64,000 nucleotides of DNA from Berkiella sp963803015 (GCA_963803015.1 CAWDKV010000003.1:682001-746000), one strand, 5' to 3'. Numbered from the stretch's first letter, positions 27,104 to 36,715 are shown. The notes: generated from the sequence alone by a model not told the origin. Numbers and translations are program-made.

Positions 27104-28849
27104 ATGAATAAAAAACAATGTTCAAAGAAAAAGATGGCATTGATTGCAGGCATAGGGATTTTAGCAACATCTATAAGCACTTATTCTTTGGCAGAAAAAA
27201 AATTAAATACTAAAAAAACAACTGAAGAAGTGACAAGCAATCAAAAAAATGAACCTTCAGCCCCCTTAGTAGCAACAATAAATGGCCCGATAAAACAAGC
27301 AGGGATGGCAGGATATGATCATCCTAATCAGTATTTATCTGCTCAAACTAGCTCAATTGCTGAAAATATGGAGCCTGTGATTCGCCATGATGCCCAAATG
27401 CGTGAAGCACAAGAGAAGTTGGCAGCTCTTGAAAAAAAGACCGGTAAAAAGCCTAACGTTCTTATTTTTATCATGGATGACGTGGGCTGGATGGATATGG
27501 GATTTAATGGCGGTGGAATTGCGGTTGGGAATCCGACCCCTGATATAGATAAGATTGCTGCTGAAGGACTTATTTTAACTTCCGCTTATTCTCAACCCAG
27601 TTGTTCTCCCACCCGAGCGACCATCATGACAGGTCAATATCCTGTACATCATGGTATCTTAGTGCCGCCTATGTATGGGCAGCCAGGTGGTCTTGAGGGT
27701 GCTGTGACAGTTGCCAAATTGATGTCAGCGCAAGGCTACACAACACAAGCAATTGGTAAATGGCACATTGGTGAAAATGAAGGATCACAACCACAAAACG
27801 TAGGTTTTGATGATTTTCGAGGATTTCTTTCCGTTTCAGACATGTATACTGAATGGCGCGATCCAAATTTCAACCCAGAAGTGGCATTAAGCCCTGCTCG
27901 CACCGCCTATATGAATGACTTGCCCTTTAATAAAGATGATGTGCACGCTGTCAAGGGGGGTAAAGTTGAAAAAGTAGGAACTATTACTGTCGATTACATC
28001 AAAGATCTTGATCAACGTTGGCTAGATTATGGTGTAAAATTTATTCAAAATGCTGCTAAAGACTCAAAACCATTCTTCCTCTATTATGGTTCACGAGGCT
28101 GCCATTTTGATAATTATCCGAATGAATATTATCAAGGGCGCTCTCCGGCTCGTACAGTTTATAGCGATTGTATCGTTGAAATGAATGATGTTTTTGCTAA
28201 ATTGCATAAAACTTTGGAAGAAACAGGACAACTTGAAAACACTATTATATTTTTTACATCTGATAATGGTCCGGAAGCGGAAGTGCCGCCTTGTGGACGT
28301 ACTGCTTTTCGGGGCGCTAAAGGTTCGACATGGGAAGGAGGTGTTCGCGTTCCCACCTTTGTTTATTGGAAAGGAATGATAGAACCGCGCAAATCTGAAG
28401 GGTTGTTTGATCTTTCTGATTTGTTTAATACAGCATTATCTCTTGCTGGTAAACCGGGAGCTGAACTAGGTAAGCTAGTACCGAAGAATAGATATATTGA
28501 TGGTATCGATCAAGTATCCTTTTTGCTAGCAAAAAATGGTGAATCCAATCGTCGTAGTATTCTTTATTTTTGGAATGACGAGCTTGCTGCCACACGAATT
28601 GATGAATTCAAATATGTGACTTTGTTTCAAGTGCCCAATGCCGTTACACCACAAGGACATAAGGGCGGTTTTAGTGGAGTAATTTCAAAGTCTGCCGGTG
28701 CGACAATGTTTAATCTCTACACTAATCCTCAGGAAGATGAAACGATTGGTATTAGACACATTCCTATGGGGATCCCACTTCAGACCGAGTTACATCGTTA
28801 TGAAGATGTGCTGAAGAAGTATCCCACTCACATTCAGATTGGATTGTAA
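27104..28849 (+). CDS. Exported arylsulfatase (CSPTR type)
   Basis: 581-residue sulfatase of the alkaline-phosphatase superfamily. Signal peptide in residues 1-30 (ALIAGIGILATSISTYSLA), then about 80 linker residues unusual for the family, metal-binding DD in FIMDDVGWMD (from about 120), and the formylglycine motif CSPTR with Cys167. Later landmarks: GKWHIGE, FTSDNGPEAE and TWEGGVRVPTFVYW. It hydrolyses sulfate esters once Cys167 is converted to formylglycine; no formylglycine-generating gene is in the window. Periplasmic or secreted. Monocistronic. A second, different sulfatase lies at 52.4 kb. Confidence 0.92.
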   Translation: MNKKQCSKKKMALIAGIGILATSISTYSLAEKKLNTKKTTEEVTSNQKNEPSAPLVATINGPIKQAGMAGYDHPNQYLSAQTSSIAENMEPVIRHDAQMREAQEKLAALEKKTGKKPNVLIFIMDDVGWMDMGFNGGGIAVGNPTPDIDKIAAEGLILTSAYSQPSCSPTRATIMTGQYPVHHGILVPPMYGQPGGLEGAVTVAKLMSAQGYTTQAIGKWHIGENEGSQPQNVGFDDFRGFLSVSDMYTEWRDPNFNPEVALSPARTAYMNDLPFNKDDVHAVKGGKVEKVGTITVDYIKDLDQRWLDYGVKFIQNAAKDSKPFFLYYGSRGCHFDNYPNEYYQGRSPARTVYSDCIVEMNDVFAKLHKTLEETGQLENTIIFFTSDNGPEAEVPPCGRTAFRGAKGSTWEGGVRVPTFVYWKGMIEPRKSEGLFDLSDLFNTALSLAGKPGAELGKLVPKNRYIDGIDQVSFLLAKNGESNRRSILYFWNDELAATRIDEFKYVTLFQVPNAVTPQGHKGGFSGVISKSAGATMFNLYTNPQEDETIGIRHIPMGIPLQTELHRYEDVLKKYPTHIQIGL

Positions 28850-28862
28850 TGTAATCAAAAAG

Positions 28863-28899
28863 ACAGGGAGCGATGTTTAATGCATGACCCCTGTTTTTT
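28863..28899 (+). terminator. Probable Rho-independent terminator
   Basis: ACAGGG (28863-28868) pairs with CCCTGT (28889-28894), followed by a six-T run. A 20-base loop makes it imperfect. Sits 14 bases after the sulfatase stop. Confidence 0.5.
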
Positions 28900-28935
28900 C
28901 CTCAAATAATTCAAGCGTTTAATAAACTCAGGCCG

Positions 28936-29859
28936 TTATCTTTTTAATCCAAGATATCGTTCAAGTATTCTAGTATCCGTTGTGGCTAGATCAGTGACAC
29001 ATAAAAAATCAAGACAATCGCCAAAATTGGGATCGTTGCCGTAAGTCACACATCTGGTGTTAAATTTAAGATATTTCTTGAGTAATACAGGCAAAGACAA
29101 GACACCGCCTTCCAAATTGTTAACCGCCAATTTCAGGTCATTTAGATCTGTTATTCCGTTAAGTAATGTTTCATGATTCGACCCTAAAAGCAAATCAGCG
29201 CTATGGCGCGGGTAAGCATAGGGAGATAAGGCAGGAAAATTCATTTTAATTTTAAAAAAAGCAGCGATGATTTGACGTGATTGTAAGCTAAAACTTTTAC
29301 TGATGCTAATTAATCCAAAAAGATAACGATACTGGGGATTTTTATCAACTAATACGCCAATTCCTCTTAACAGCAGTAATAAGGAAGAAAAGTTTTTTTG
29401 ATATTGAGGGCGCACAAATGTGCGACCTAGCTCAATCGCAGGGCCTAATATTTCAAAAAATTGCTTACTAATCTCAAATAAACTAGTGAGGTATAATCCG
29501 CTTGGTCCTTTAGTATTTAAAATGGTATCCGTAAATCCAAGTCGATAAGCGCTGACAACTTCTTGAGAGTGGTGATTCCAGACAAAAAGATGAGAATAAT
29601 CTTGATCATATCGATCTAGATCAAGACAAGATCCGCTCTCTCCTTTGATATGACGAAAAGCCACATCTCGTAAATAACCGATTTCCAATAATATTGAAGG
29701 AATTTGTTTCGCACTAGCGCAATAAACCGATAAACAATCAGCAGAGAGCAGGTGACATTCTTTAGGAAGTGCTTCTATATCATTTTTCAATGCATAGCGA
29801 GAATGAGTCAATCCCTTTTTTACTAAAATGTCCTCTTTGCATTGCATCATTATTAACAT
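28936..29859 (-). CDS. GNAT/OlsB-like acyltransferase
   Basis: 307-residue member of the hemolysin-like/OlsB group of GNAT acyltransferases: LLEIGYLRDVAFRHIKGE, LDLDRYDQDYSHLFVWNHHSQEVVSAYRLG, and ELGRTFVRPQYQKN are characteristic. OlsB transfers a 3-hydroxyacyl group from ACP to ornithine, the first step of ornithine lipid synthesis. Its start overlaps the stop of the upstream acyltransferase gene (TAATG), with AAGG just before, so the two are translationally coupled. The amino-acid acceptor cannot be read from the sequence; other amino-acid or N-acyl lipids are possible. Confidence 0.83.
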   Translation of the reverse strand: MLIMMQCKEDILVKKGLTHSRYALKNDIEALPKECHLLSADCLSVYCASAKQIPSILLEIGYLRDVAFRHIKGESGSCLDLDRYDQDYSHLFVWNHHSQEVVSAYRLGFTDTILNTKGPSGLYLTSLFEISKQFFEILGPAIELGRTFVRPQYQKNFSSLLLLLRGIGVLVDKNPQYRYLFGLISISKSFSLQSRQIIAAFFKIKMNFPALSPYAYPRHSADLLLGSNHETLLNGITDLNDLKLAVNNLEGGVLSLPVLLKKYLKFNTRCVTYGNDPNFGDCLDFLCVTDLATTDTRILERYLGLKR

Positions 29860-30722
29860 TACACCTTGTTGAACAGATCATTTTTTAAGTGGACGGTGCA
29901 ATTATTCAAATAATTTATTATTTCGCCATCATCTGCATGTTGTACCAATCGCTCAGGATTGACAGCCTCACCAATGCGAATTTTAACAGTATTATTTTCT
30001 TTTCCAACTAACTCCGAGGCGAGTAGCAAGGTGCGTAAGCGAGGATGGATTAGACCCGCAAGCTGAAATATCCAGCTATTTTGCCCATCAATGTAAATCG
30101 GGATCACAGGTACTTTCGCGATACGGATGAGCTTTGCTACCCCCATGCTCCAGGGAGGATCAACAATTGCTCTTTGTTTCATTGAGAAATGAGAAACTTC
30201 ACCTGATGGAAATATGATTAATAATTTTCCTTGCTTTAAGTAATCAAGTGCCTGTCGTATTGCTTTTATATTGGAGTATTTTTTAGATTTGCCAGTAAAA
30301 GGATCAACACTTACTAAGATCGGTTGCAGATGTGGGATCCTATTCAATAGATAATTTCCCATGATTTTAATATCTGTACGAACTTGATAGGCAAGCGTCT
30401 GTAACAATAGCCCATCTAAGGCACCAAAAGGATGATTCGCGACGATAACAGCGCCGCCCACGGGGAGAATATTCTTAAGTTCATGACTTTCTATGGATAA
30501 AAGTATTTTTTTCTCGTTCAAATAAGCTCTCACAAACTCTTGAGGGGAAGCACTATGTGCAATGCGATTATAGATCTCTGTACACTCAGTTAATCCGAGG
30601 AGCTTTTCTGCAATGGGAAATGCCAATTTTTTTGCGAGCTGAACTATTGGATTTCCAGTAATTGGAAACACAAACGGAGAGTCTTGTTTCGTTTGGTATG
30701 AAGATATATTTTGCTGTTCCAT
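29859..30722 (-). CDS. PlsC/OlsA-like lysophospholipid acyltransferase
   Basis: 287-residue 1-acyl-glycerol-phosphate-acyltransferase family protein. Catalytic NHPFGALDG (HX4D) and the FPSGEVS motif are intact, followed by AKLIRIAKVPVIPIYIDG. OlsA-type enzymes O-acylate lyso-ornithine lipid, which fits the coupled OlsB-like gene immediately downstream. Membrane-associated, no cleavable signal. Together the pair could make ornithine-type aminolipids; the alternative is a phospholipid-remodelling pair. Confidence 0.87.
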   Translation of the reverse strand: MEQQNISSYQTKQDSPFVFPITGNPIVQLAKKLAFPIAEKLLGLTECTEIYNRIAHSASPQEFVRAYLNEKKILLSIESHELKNILPVGGAVIVANHPFGALDGLLLQTLAYQVRTDIKIMGNYLLNRIPHLQPILVSVDPFTGKSKKYSNIKAIRQALDYLKQGKLLIIFPSGEVSHFSMKQRAIVDPPWSMGVAKLIRIAKVPVIPIYIDGQNSWIFQLAGLIHPRLRTLLLASELVGKENNTVKIRIGEAVNPERLVQHADDGEIINYLNNCTVHLKNDLFNKV

Positions 30723-30840
30723 TCATTGAAGGATAGCATAGAACAACTGTGCTAATTAGGCAGCGCATTTCTAAATTTGAATTTCACAAGCACTGAAAGA
30801 ATTTTCAGGATGACTAATGCTTCATAAGCTTAGTAAAGAA

Positions 30841-31515
30841 TTAATGGAGGACGGGTGTGCTAGTGCTACGCAACTCAAAATAACGAGATGACAACAAACC
30901 TATTATAAATCCTAATAAAGCTCCCGCAATACAATCGCTGAGGAAATGGCTGTTGGTAAAGATTAAGCCAATAACTGTTGAGATGAGGGCAAATGTACTT
31001 ACGAGGTAATATTTTCTAGAAACATACATAATGGTAGTAATTGCAAAAATAGCAGCCGTATGTCCCGAAGGAAAATCTTGAAAAGAATGAGTGAATCCTT
31101 TCAACAAATTAAACCCATAGCTGCCTGTTTCATTTATATGGGCTAACCAATAAGTTGGTCCAGTTCTGCCAAGCAATATTTTAAGAAATGATGCAATGGC
31201 GACTGAAGAAGATGCGCCAACTAATAATGAAAGTAATATTTTTTGATGTAGATTAATGTTCTCAATAGTTTTCTTCTTAATCATTAAAGTAATAAGAATG
31301 ATAGTGACGAAGTAAAGGATAAAATTGGGAATATAGGTACAAGCATGAAAGATACTTTTTTTGTTAAATCCAGAATGTTCAACGTAAGAAGCTATAGGTC
31401 TGTCGAAAAAATAATACGATAAAAAAGTCAAAAAGATCGTAAGGAGAAAGAGTATCACCATAAATGATACTGAGAACTCTCTTTGTTTAATAGAAATCTT
31501 GTTAGTGAGAGTCAT
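30841..31515 (-). CDS. PAP2-family membrane phosphatase-like protein
   Basis: 224 residues, about six membrane segments, PAP2 fold. FPSGHTAAIFA (motif 2, catalytic His) and SHFLSDCIAG (motif 3 His and Asp) are present. Motif 1 reads KILLGRTGP where the family has KxxxxxxRP, so the second Arg is missing. The Arg six residues before the motif 3 His is also absent. Those arginines bind phosphate, so activity may be altered. Family members dephosphorylate lipid phosphates or undecaprenyl diphosphate at the periplasmic face. Starts 7 bases after the carbonic anhydrase stop; same operon, and possibly continues into the acyltransferase pair. Confidence 0.85.
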   Translation of the reverse strand: MTLTNKISIKQREFSVSFMVILFLLTIFLTFLSYYFFDRPIASYVEHSGFNKKSIFHACTYIPNFILYFVTIILITLMIKKKTIENINLHQKILLSLLVGASSSVAIASFLKILLGRTGPTYWLAHINETGSYGFNLLKGFTHSFQDFPSGHTAAIFAITTIMYVSRKYYLVSTFALISTVIGLIFTNSHFLSDCIAGALLGFIIGLLSSRYFELRSTSTPVLH

Positions 31516-31522
31516 AAGCGCA

Positions 31523-32236
31523 CTATTTTTTTACACCAATTGAAATATTATCAAAACCTTGTACATATTCGCTTTGTTTAATTTTAACGGGATCTTTCTC
31601 GCCGTTAAGATTAATAAGTATGAGTTTGCCATGGCCTTGATGAAAATCATCTCTAAAATCATAAATGGCACCCACAACGACGAGTTCATTTTTGGTTACT
31701 TTATCTTTGAATTTATCTAAAGAATAAGTCACTTGATTATTGACGTTTTCGATGACACCTTCATTGGTTTTTATTTTGGGAGAAAGGTGCAGATGATCTA
31801 ACTCAACGCGAAGCGCTTTTGCCTCATTGCTATAATTGCCTAAAGCGGTATGAATGGCGCCACAATTGGAATGACCAATAATTAACAAAAAGGGCGTGCG
31901 TAAATGATTTACACCATATTCTATAGAGCCTTCAGTGGTTTTAATCTGGTTTCCTATGTTTCTGATAACAAAAAGATCATTCACTGGGCTTTTATGAAAT
32001 GCATTTACTTGTACGCGCGAATCAGAGCAGGATACGACAGTTGCGCGGGGAGTTTGCTGTTCTGCAAAGGATTTAAAATGTTCATGTGAAATATCTGACA
32101 TGTGTGACGCATTATCTTCAAATATATTCTTTAAAAAACTTCTTATTTCTTCTTTAGAGGCAGAAGGTTCTAAGCAAGTTGATAAGCTTGGAAAAAGGAG
32201 AATGCAAAGTGCAAAGGCTTTGAAAAAGAGTTTCAT
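31523..32236 (-). CDS. Periplasmic beta-carbonic anhydrase
   Basis: 237-residue beta-class carbonic anhydrase interconverting CO2 and bicarbonate. Zinc ligands Cys70 and the Asp72-Arg74 dyad in CSDSR, then His122 and Cys125 in GHSNCGA, all intact. A signal peptide (MKLFFKAFALCILLFPSLST) predicts export, as in some host-associated gammaproteobacteria where a periplasmic enzyme buffers pH. First gene of an operon with a PAP2-type gene; promoter at 32268-32296. Confidence 0.93.
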   Translation of the reverse strand: MKLFFKAFALCILLFPSLSTCLEPSASKEEIRSFLKNIFEDNASHMSDISHEHFKSFAEQQTPRATVVSCSDSRVQVNAFHKSPVNDLFVIRNIGNQIKTTEGSIEYGVNHLRTPFLLIIGHSNCGAIHTALGNYSNEAKALRVELDHLHLSPKIKTNEGVIENVNNQVTYSLDKFKDKVTKNELVVVGAIYDFRDDFHQGHGKLILINLNGEKDPVKIKQSEYVQGFDNISIGVKK

Positions 32237-32267
32237 AGGATCCCTTATTAATAAAGTACTTTCACTT

Positions 32268-32296
32268 AATATAATCTAGCCGACGGTATCTGTCAC
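32268..32296 (-). promoter_or_regulatory. Sigma-70-type promoter for carbonic anhydrase operon
   Basis: Read leftward: GTGACA (32296-32291), 17-base spacer, TATATT (32273-32268), about 30 bases before the start codon. Confidence 0.55.
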
Positions 32297-32360
32297 TGTT
32301 TACATTGTCAGTCTGGGTTCATTCTATAATTTATTTATGCTCCCTATTTGAATAAATGGT

Positions 32361-33383
32361 ATGAAAAACAAAACACTCACTATTGCTGGTATCGATATCG
32401 AGCCTGGTACAAAGGTAACTGTGAACTTACCAGCCTCACCTCTTTACACTCAGACAGATGTGGGGATCCCCATTCATGTCTTTCATGGTAAGGAAGCAGG
32501 GCCTAAACTTTTTATCACCGCAGCGATTCATGGTGATGAATTGAACAGTATCGAAATTCTGCGAAGATTGCATCTCAATAGATCTTTGCATCATATCAAG
32601 GGTACATTAATCACTATCCCCGTGGTGAATATTTTTGGCTTTATCATACAATCGCGATACCTTCCCGATAGACGCGATTTGAATCGTTCCTTTCCAGGCA
32701 GCAAAGCAGGATCACTCGCCGCTAGACTAGCGAATATGTTAACAGAAGAAATTATTGCTAAATGTGATTATGGTATTGATTTGCATACGGGTGCTTATGG
32801 CAGAATGAATATGCCTCAATTACGCGTAAATTTAGATACACCAGGAGCCAAACACCTTGCTTGCGCCTTTGATGTACCAGTTATTCTTGATGCTAAAATT
32901 CGAGATGGTTCATTACGCCAAGCTGCTAGTGAACTTGGGATCCCCATTTTGGTATATGAGGGGGGAGAAGCGCTAAGATTTAATGAGCTTTGTATTCGAA
33001 TGGGAGTGCGGGGCGTTCTGAAAGTCATGCATTATTTAGGAATGATACATAATTTAACCAAACCAAGAAAAAGCGAACATAAACCGATCATTACCCAAAC
33101 CTCGCGTTGGGTGCGTGCGAACGTGAGTGGTCTAGTGCAACCTATCAAGCACATTGCGCAACCCGTCAAGAAAGGAGAAATTTTAGCTTACATTCACGAT
33201 CCCTTTTTAATGAACCCTTCTCAATCCATTGTGGCACCATTTCATGGCGTTATTGTCGGATTAACCAACCTACCGCTTGTTAACGAAGGTGATGCAATGG
33301 TTCACATTGCCAGCAACAGAAAACTCAAAAAATATACTGCTTATATTGATGAGTTGAGTGAGGAAATTATTCATACGCCATAA
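32361..33383 (+). CDS. Succinylglutamate desuccinylase/aspartoacylase-like protein
   Basis: 340-residue M14-like zinc deacylase. Zinc-binding HGDELNSIE, then DLNRSFPG and DLHTGAYGR, are the conserved blocks of the AstE/AspA family. The C-terminal third (about 245-325) is a lipoyl/biotinyl-like beta-barrel pattern (VKKGEILAYIHDP, APFHGVIVG), as in the family members annotated as hypothetical deacylases. Substrate unknown: family members cleave N-acyl amino acids. No ast operon partners are nearby, so arginine catabolism is unlikely. Cytoplasmic, monocistronic, divergent from the carbonic anhydrase operon. Confidence 0.88.
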   Translation: MKNKTLTIAGIDIEPGTKVTVNLPASPLYTQTDVGIPIHVFHGKEAGPKLFITAAIHGDELNSIEILRRLHLNRSLHHIKGTLITIPVVNIFGFIIQSRYLPDRRDLNRSFPGSKAGSLAARLANMLTEEIIAKCDYGIDLHTGAYGRMNMPQLRVNLDTPGAKHLACAFDVPVILDAKIRDGSLRQAASELGIPILVYEGGEALRFNELCIRMGVRGVLKVMHYLGMIHNLTKPRKSEHKPIITQTSRWVRANVSGLVQPIKHIAQPVKKGEILAYIHDPFLMNPSQSIVAPFHGVIVGLTNLPLVNEGDAMVHIASNRKLKKYTAYIDELSEEIIHTP

Positions 33384-33561
33384 CCTAACGAGAGGCACAG
33401 GAGAGGGCGTTTTACATCCGTTGGTGGACTAGGTTATTATACAGCTTGTTGCATGCTAGCACTGAGGTTAGGCATCAAAGATAGATGCTGAAACTAAAGT
33501 GTTTTGAGTATATATTTCAAAAATTGATTTTTAAAATATCAACTAAAAACAAGAGAAAAAA

Positions 33562-34785
33562 ATGCTTTCAAAGAAATCAAAAAAGAAAATAGTTATTTTG
33601 GGTGACTCTACCATTGATAATAGAGTTTGGTTAGGTAAAGAAAAATATCATCTCTACGTTGGCACAACCAATCCTTTTTTAACCGCGCTAATTGATTTTG
33701 TTTTTTGGTTTAATCCTTTTAAGCCAAAATCAGTCGTTGAAAATTTACGTGCACAAATGCCAGATGTCGAGTTTATTGATCGCACGAATGATGGATTTAC
33801 GACGAGCGATCTATTGAAGGGCGCTTATCGAGATAAAGCATTTGGCAGTGGGGTACATCGAATGTTTCCCCATGAATTTTTCAAACCGTTAGATTGTGCT
33901 GATCTTGATACAGCAGATCAAATTATCATCAGTGTGGGGGGGAATAATTTTAGAGAATTTATTCAAGTTGCTCTAAGTATGAGAGAGGCAGTAGAGACTA
34001 AAAAATTCATAGAAATGCAGTATCCGAAAGTATTTCAAAAAATTCGAAGCGACTATCAAGAAATTTTAAAACATATAGCTGGGCGCAATCCTAAGGCGAA
34101 TATTATACTCATGACCCAATATTACCCAGCCCTAACGCAAAAGACGCTGCTAGGCTTCAATATTTATGATTTTATGTCTATACTTGGAAATATTCTGAAT
34201 ACGGGGGATGCGCAAAATACAATACTTAAGGTAATGAATGACACTTATAGTGACATACTGCAATTTGTAGCTAATGAAGAATGGATGCGCCCCGTACCAA
34301 TTTCAGTAGTAGATGTAACCTCCTCTCTAAACCCTCATTTGTCAGAAAATTATGTTGGTCAGATTGAACCAAGTGATGTTGGTGGTAAGCGCATTGCAGA
34401 AATGTTGGCATATGCTATGCAAAAAAGCACAGATGGAAGTAAGAAGATTTATCGCTTCTCACCAGATTTTTTTACTGCTAGAACACAAAAAGATTCTCAT
34501 GTTTACACTTGTGATATTACCTCGACGACCACGTTTATACCGGTACACCCTAGCGATATGGAAAAGCCGAGCAGCTATGGAACACCTCTTTTTTCCCCTG
34601 ATTCTAACGCTCATGCACAAAGAGAAAATGTTGAGATGGAAGAATTTGGAATGAAAGCGGCTAAGGGGTGGGTCCCTTACTTAAAAAGCTGCTTACCATA
34701 TAGTGGCGCTTATAATAATGAAGATTTCAAACGCGGTTATTCAAAAGGATTAGAGCACGGAAAATCCAGAAGCGTACGACTTTAG
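33562..34785 (+). CDS. SGNH/GDSL-like protein lacking catalytic His
   Basis: 407-residue protein with an SGNH hydrolase core: block I ILGDSTIDNR (Ser16), block III VGGNNF, and block V-like IEPSDVGGKRIAEML. In active enzymes block V reads DxxHPSxxG; here the His position is Glu269. The fold is kept but the triad appears incomplete unless another His substitutes. No signal peptide. The last 130 residues are extra, unassigned, and end in a basic tail (KGLEHGKSRSVRL). It may be a non-catalytic or altered-specificity protein; effector status is possible but unproven. AGAG precedes the ATG. Confidence 0.75.
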   Translation: MLSKKSKKKIVILGDSTIDNRVWLGKEKYHLYVGTTNPFLTALIDFVFWFNPFKPKSVVENLRAQMPDVEFIDRTNDGFTTSDLLKGAYRDKAFGSGVHRMFPHEFFKPLDCADLDTADQIIISVGGNNFREFIQVALSMREAVETKKFIEMQYPKVFQKIRSDYQEILKHIAGRNPKANIILMTQYYPALTQKTLLGFNIYDFMSILGNILNTGDAQNTILKVMNDTYSDILQFVANEEWMRPVPISVVDVTSSLNPHLSENYVGQIEPSDVGGKRIAEMLAYAMQKSTDGSKKIYRFSPDFFTARTQKDSHVYTCDITSTTTFIPVHPSDMEKPSSYGTPLFSPDSNAHAQRENVEMEEFGMKAAKGWVPYLKSCLPYSGAYNNEDFKRGYSKGLEHGKSRSVRL

Positions 34786-34832
34786 TTCGTCCGCTGTGTG
34801 ATCATGATTTTCAAAAATAAGAGAAGACCATC

Positions 34833-35270
34833 ATGTTAGCATTACTACAGCGAGTGAAGTCAGCCCATGTTTCTGTTGATAAAGAAATCATCGGGCAGAT
34901 CCAGTCTGGTTTACTCGTATTTCTTGGTATTGCAAAAGAAGATACTCATAAAAATGCAACAAGGCTAGTTGAGCGTGTAATCAGCTATCGGATCTTTCCT
35001 GATCAAGATGATCTGATGAATCGGAGTGTTATTGATATAAAAGGTGAAATATTAATCGTATCGCAATTTACTTTAGTTGCTGATACTAAAAAAGGGATGA
35101 GGCCCAGTTTTACCCCAGCAGCATTACCTGAACAAGCTGAAGAGCTGTTTGATTATTTTGTTAGCGCGACAAAAAACGCAGGATTAAAGGTATCACAAGG
35201 GCGTTTTGGTGCTAAGATGGAAGTCTCATTGATTAATGATGGCCCTGTCACTTTCCTATTAACAGCGTAA
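34833..35270 (+). CDS. dtd: D-aminoacyl-tRNA deacylase
   Basis: 145 residues, exactly the usual DTD length. Signatures: MLALLQRVKSAHVSVD start, the active-site SQFTLVADTKKG, and C-terminal NDGPVTFLL. It removes D-amino acids (and glycine from tRNA-Ala) mischarged on tRNA; dimeric, cytoplasmic, part of translation quality control. Follows the SGNH-like gene by 47 bases; co-transcription is possible but functionally unrelated. Confidence 0.96.
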   Translation: MLALLQRVKSAHVSVDKEIIGQIQSGLLVFLGIAKEDTHKNATRLVERVISYRIFPDQDDLMNRSVIDIKGEILIVSQFTLVADTKKGMRPSFTPAALPEQAEELFDYFVSATKNAGLKVSQGRFGAKMEVSLINDGPVTFLLTA

Positions 35271-35391
35271 GAGACACATTTCCAATAAAAATGGGATTTA
35301 GACTCCCTATCCTAGAAGCCTTTAGCTTATCTGTCTAATCATTGTATAATTCTCAAATTGATAGAATATAAGTTTTTTGAGGTTTGTTAAT

Positions 35392-36672
35392 ATGAAAATT
35401 GGCATCATCGGCGGCTCAATTGCTGGCCTGACGGCAGCCATATTACTGCAGCGCCTCGGTATAGAGGTGATAGTGTTGGAACGATCAGAACACTCTTTGT
35501 CTGGTCGCGGTGCGGGGATAGTGTTGCCACAAGCACTCATACAAGAATGCATTACCTCAAACTTGTTTGATGCCGATATTCCTTGTCTTGCGATTAAAGG
35601 TCGTTCTTTTATTACGAAAAAAGACAAATGCCTCTTTGAGCAATCCTTGTCCGCCATGGGGCTCAATTGGGGCGATATCTATGCTAATTTATTCAAAAGA
35701 TTACCTCGAGGCTGTTACACTCCAGGAGAGACGGTAAAAGCAATCACACCCTTAAGGGATAATAGTTATCAGGTTGAAACCAAAAAGGGTAGCCGTTTCC
35801 AATTTGATTACTTAATTGGCGCTGATGGTTTTGATTCTTTTGTTCGTAAAACAATTTCTTACAACCCTTCACCACAATACGCGGGTTATGTTGCATGGCG
35901 TGGCACGATTTTGTTATCTCAATTAAATTATCAACAAATATTTAAAGAGCATATTCCGTATTATGTATTTCCCCAAGGGCATATTTTGCTTTATCGTATT
36001 CCCTCAATCGATTATCGACAAAATGGTAACATATTACTAAATTGGGTAATGTATGAAGAAATGGATCATAGTAAAATTTCTTATGCTTCTTCATTGCCGC
36101 CAGGTTCACTGACAAGAGAGCATCTCATTCATTTACAAGCGTTAGCAAAAGCAGTTTTACCTAGCAGTATCGCGGATATCATTTGCCAAACGGAAATGTC
36201 TTTTTTGCAGGCTATTTTTGATTCGCCAGTAAGTGCACCTCTACACAACAGAGTTTGTTTTATTGGCGATGCCGCAGCAGTTTTGCGACCCCATTCTGCC
36301 TCGGGAGCTGCTAAAGCCTTGCTTGATGGTATAAGTTTAGCAAACGCATTTTCTGCAAAAGAGGCTGCTGAAATTACACAAGCACTTAACCAATGGTGTA
36401 TGCAGCAAGTAGTTGTTTTGCAACAGCAAGTCGCGCTATCTAAGAGCATGGGTGATGCGATGGTTTCACATACCCCTCCATGGGAAGAGATGACGCCGGA
36501 ACAAATGACTAATTGGTGGAAGGATGTGTTGGCTGGAAAAACATGGTATGCAACTTCAATGCATGCTGCTAGCCCTATTGTGGCTTTTCAATTAGAGCAA
36601 AGTCGGGCTTCAGATAAACCTAGTGAAGACTCTACTTCGCCGCAATTACCTAAAACTCAATGTAGAATGTAA
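35392..36672 (+). CDS. FAD-dependent monooxygenase
   Basis: 426-residue class A flavoprotein hydroxylase. N-terminal FAD-binding GIIGGSIAGLTAAILLQRLG with ERSEHS, middle GADGFDSFVR (DG motif), and CFIGDAAAVLRPHSASGAAK (GD motif). AGYVAWRG resembles the 2,6-dihydroxypyridine hydroxylase subgroup, but the substrate is unknown. ATG at 35392 with GAGG 9 bases upstream; a TTG at 35377 is disfavoured. Cytoplasmic; uses NAD(P)H and O2 to hydroxylate an aromatic or similar compound. No pathway partner is adjacent. Confidence 0.88.
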   Translation: MKIGIIGGSIAGLTAAILLQRLGIEVIVLERSEHSLSGRGAGIVLPQALIQECITSNLFDADIPCLAIKGRSFITKKDKCLFEQSLSAMGLNWGDIYANLFKRLPRGCYTPGETVKAITPLRDNSYQVETKKGSRFQFDYLIGADGFDSFVRKTISYNPSPQYAGYVAWRGTILLSQLNYQQIFKEHIPYYVFPQGHILLYRIPSIDYRQNGNILLNWVMYEEMDHSKISYASSLPPGSLTREHLIHLQALAKAVLPSSIADIICQTEMSFLQAIFDSPVSAPLHNRVCFIGDAAAVLRPHSASGAAKALLDGISLANAFSAKEAAEITQALNQWCMQQVVVLQQQVALSKSMGDAMVSHTPPWEEMTPEQMTNWWKDVLAGKTWYATSMHAASPIVAFQLEQSRASDKPSEDSTSPQLPKTQCRM

Positions 36673-36715
36673 TCATGAATTAGTTGAGCGGCATCCGATA
36701 ACATGCAGAAATGGG

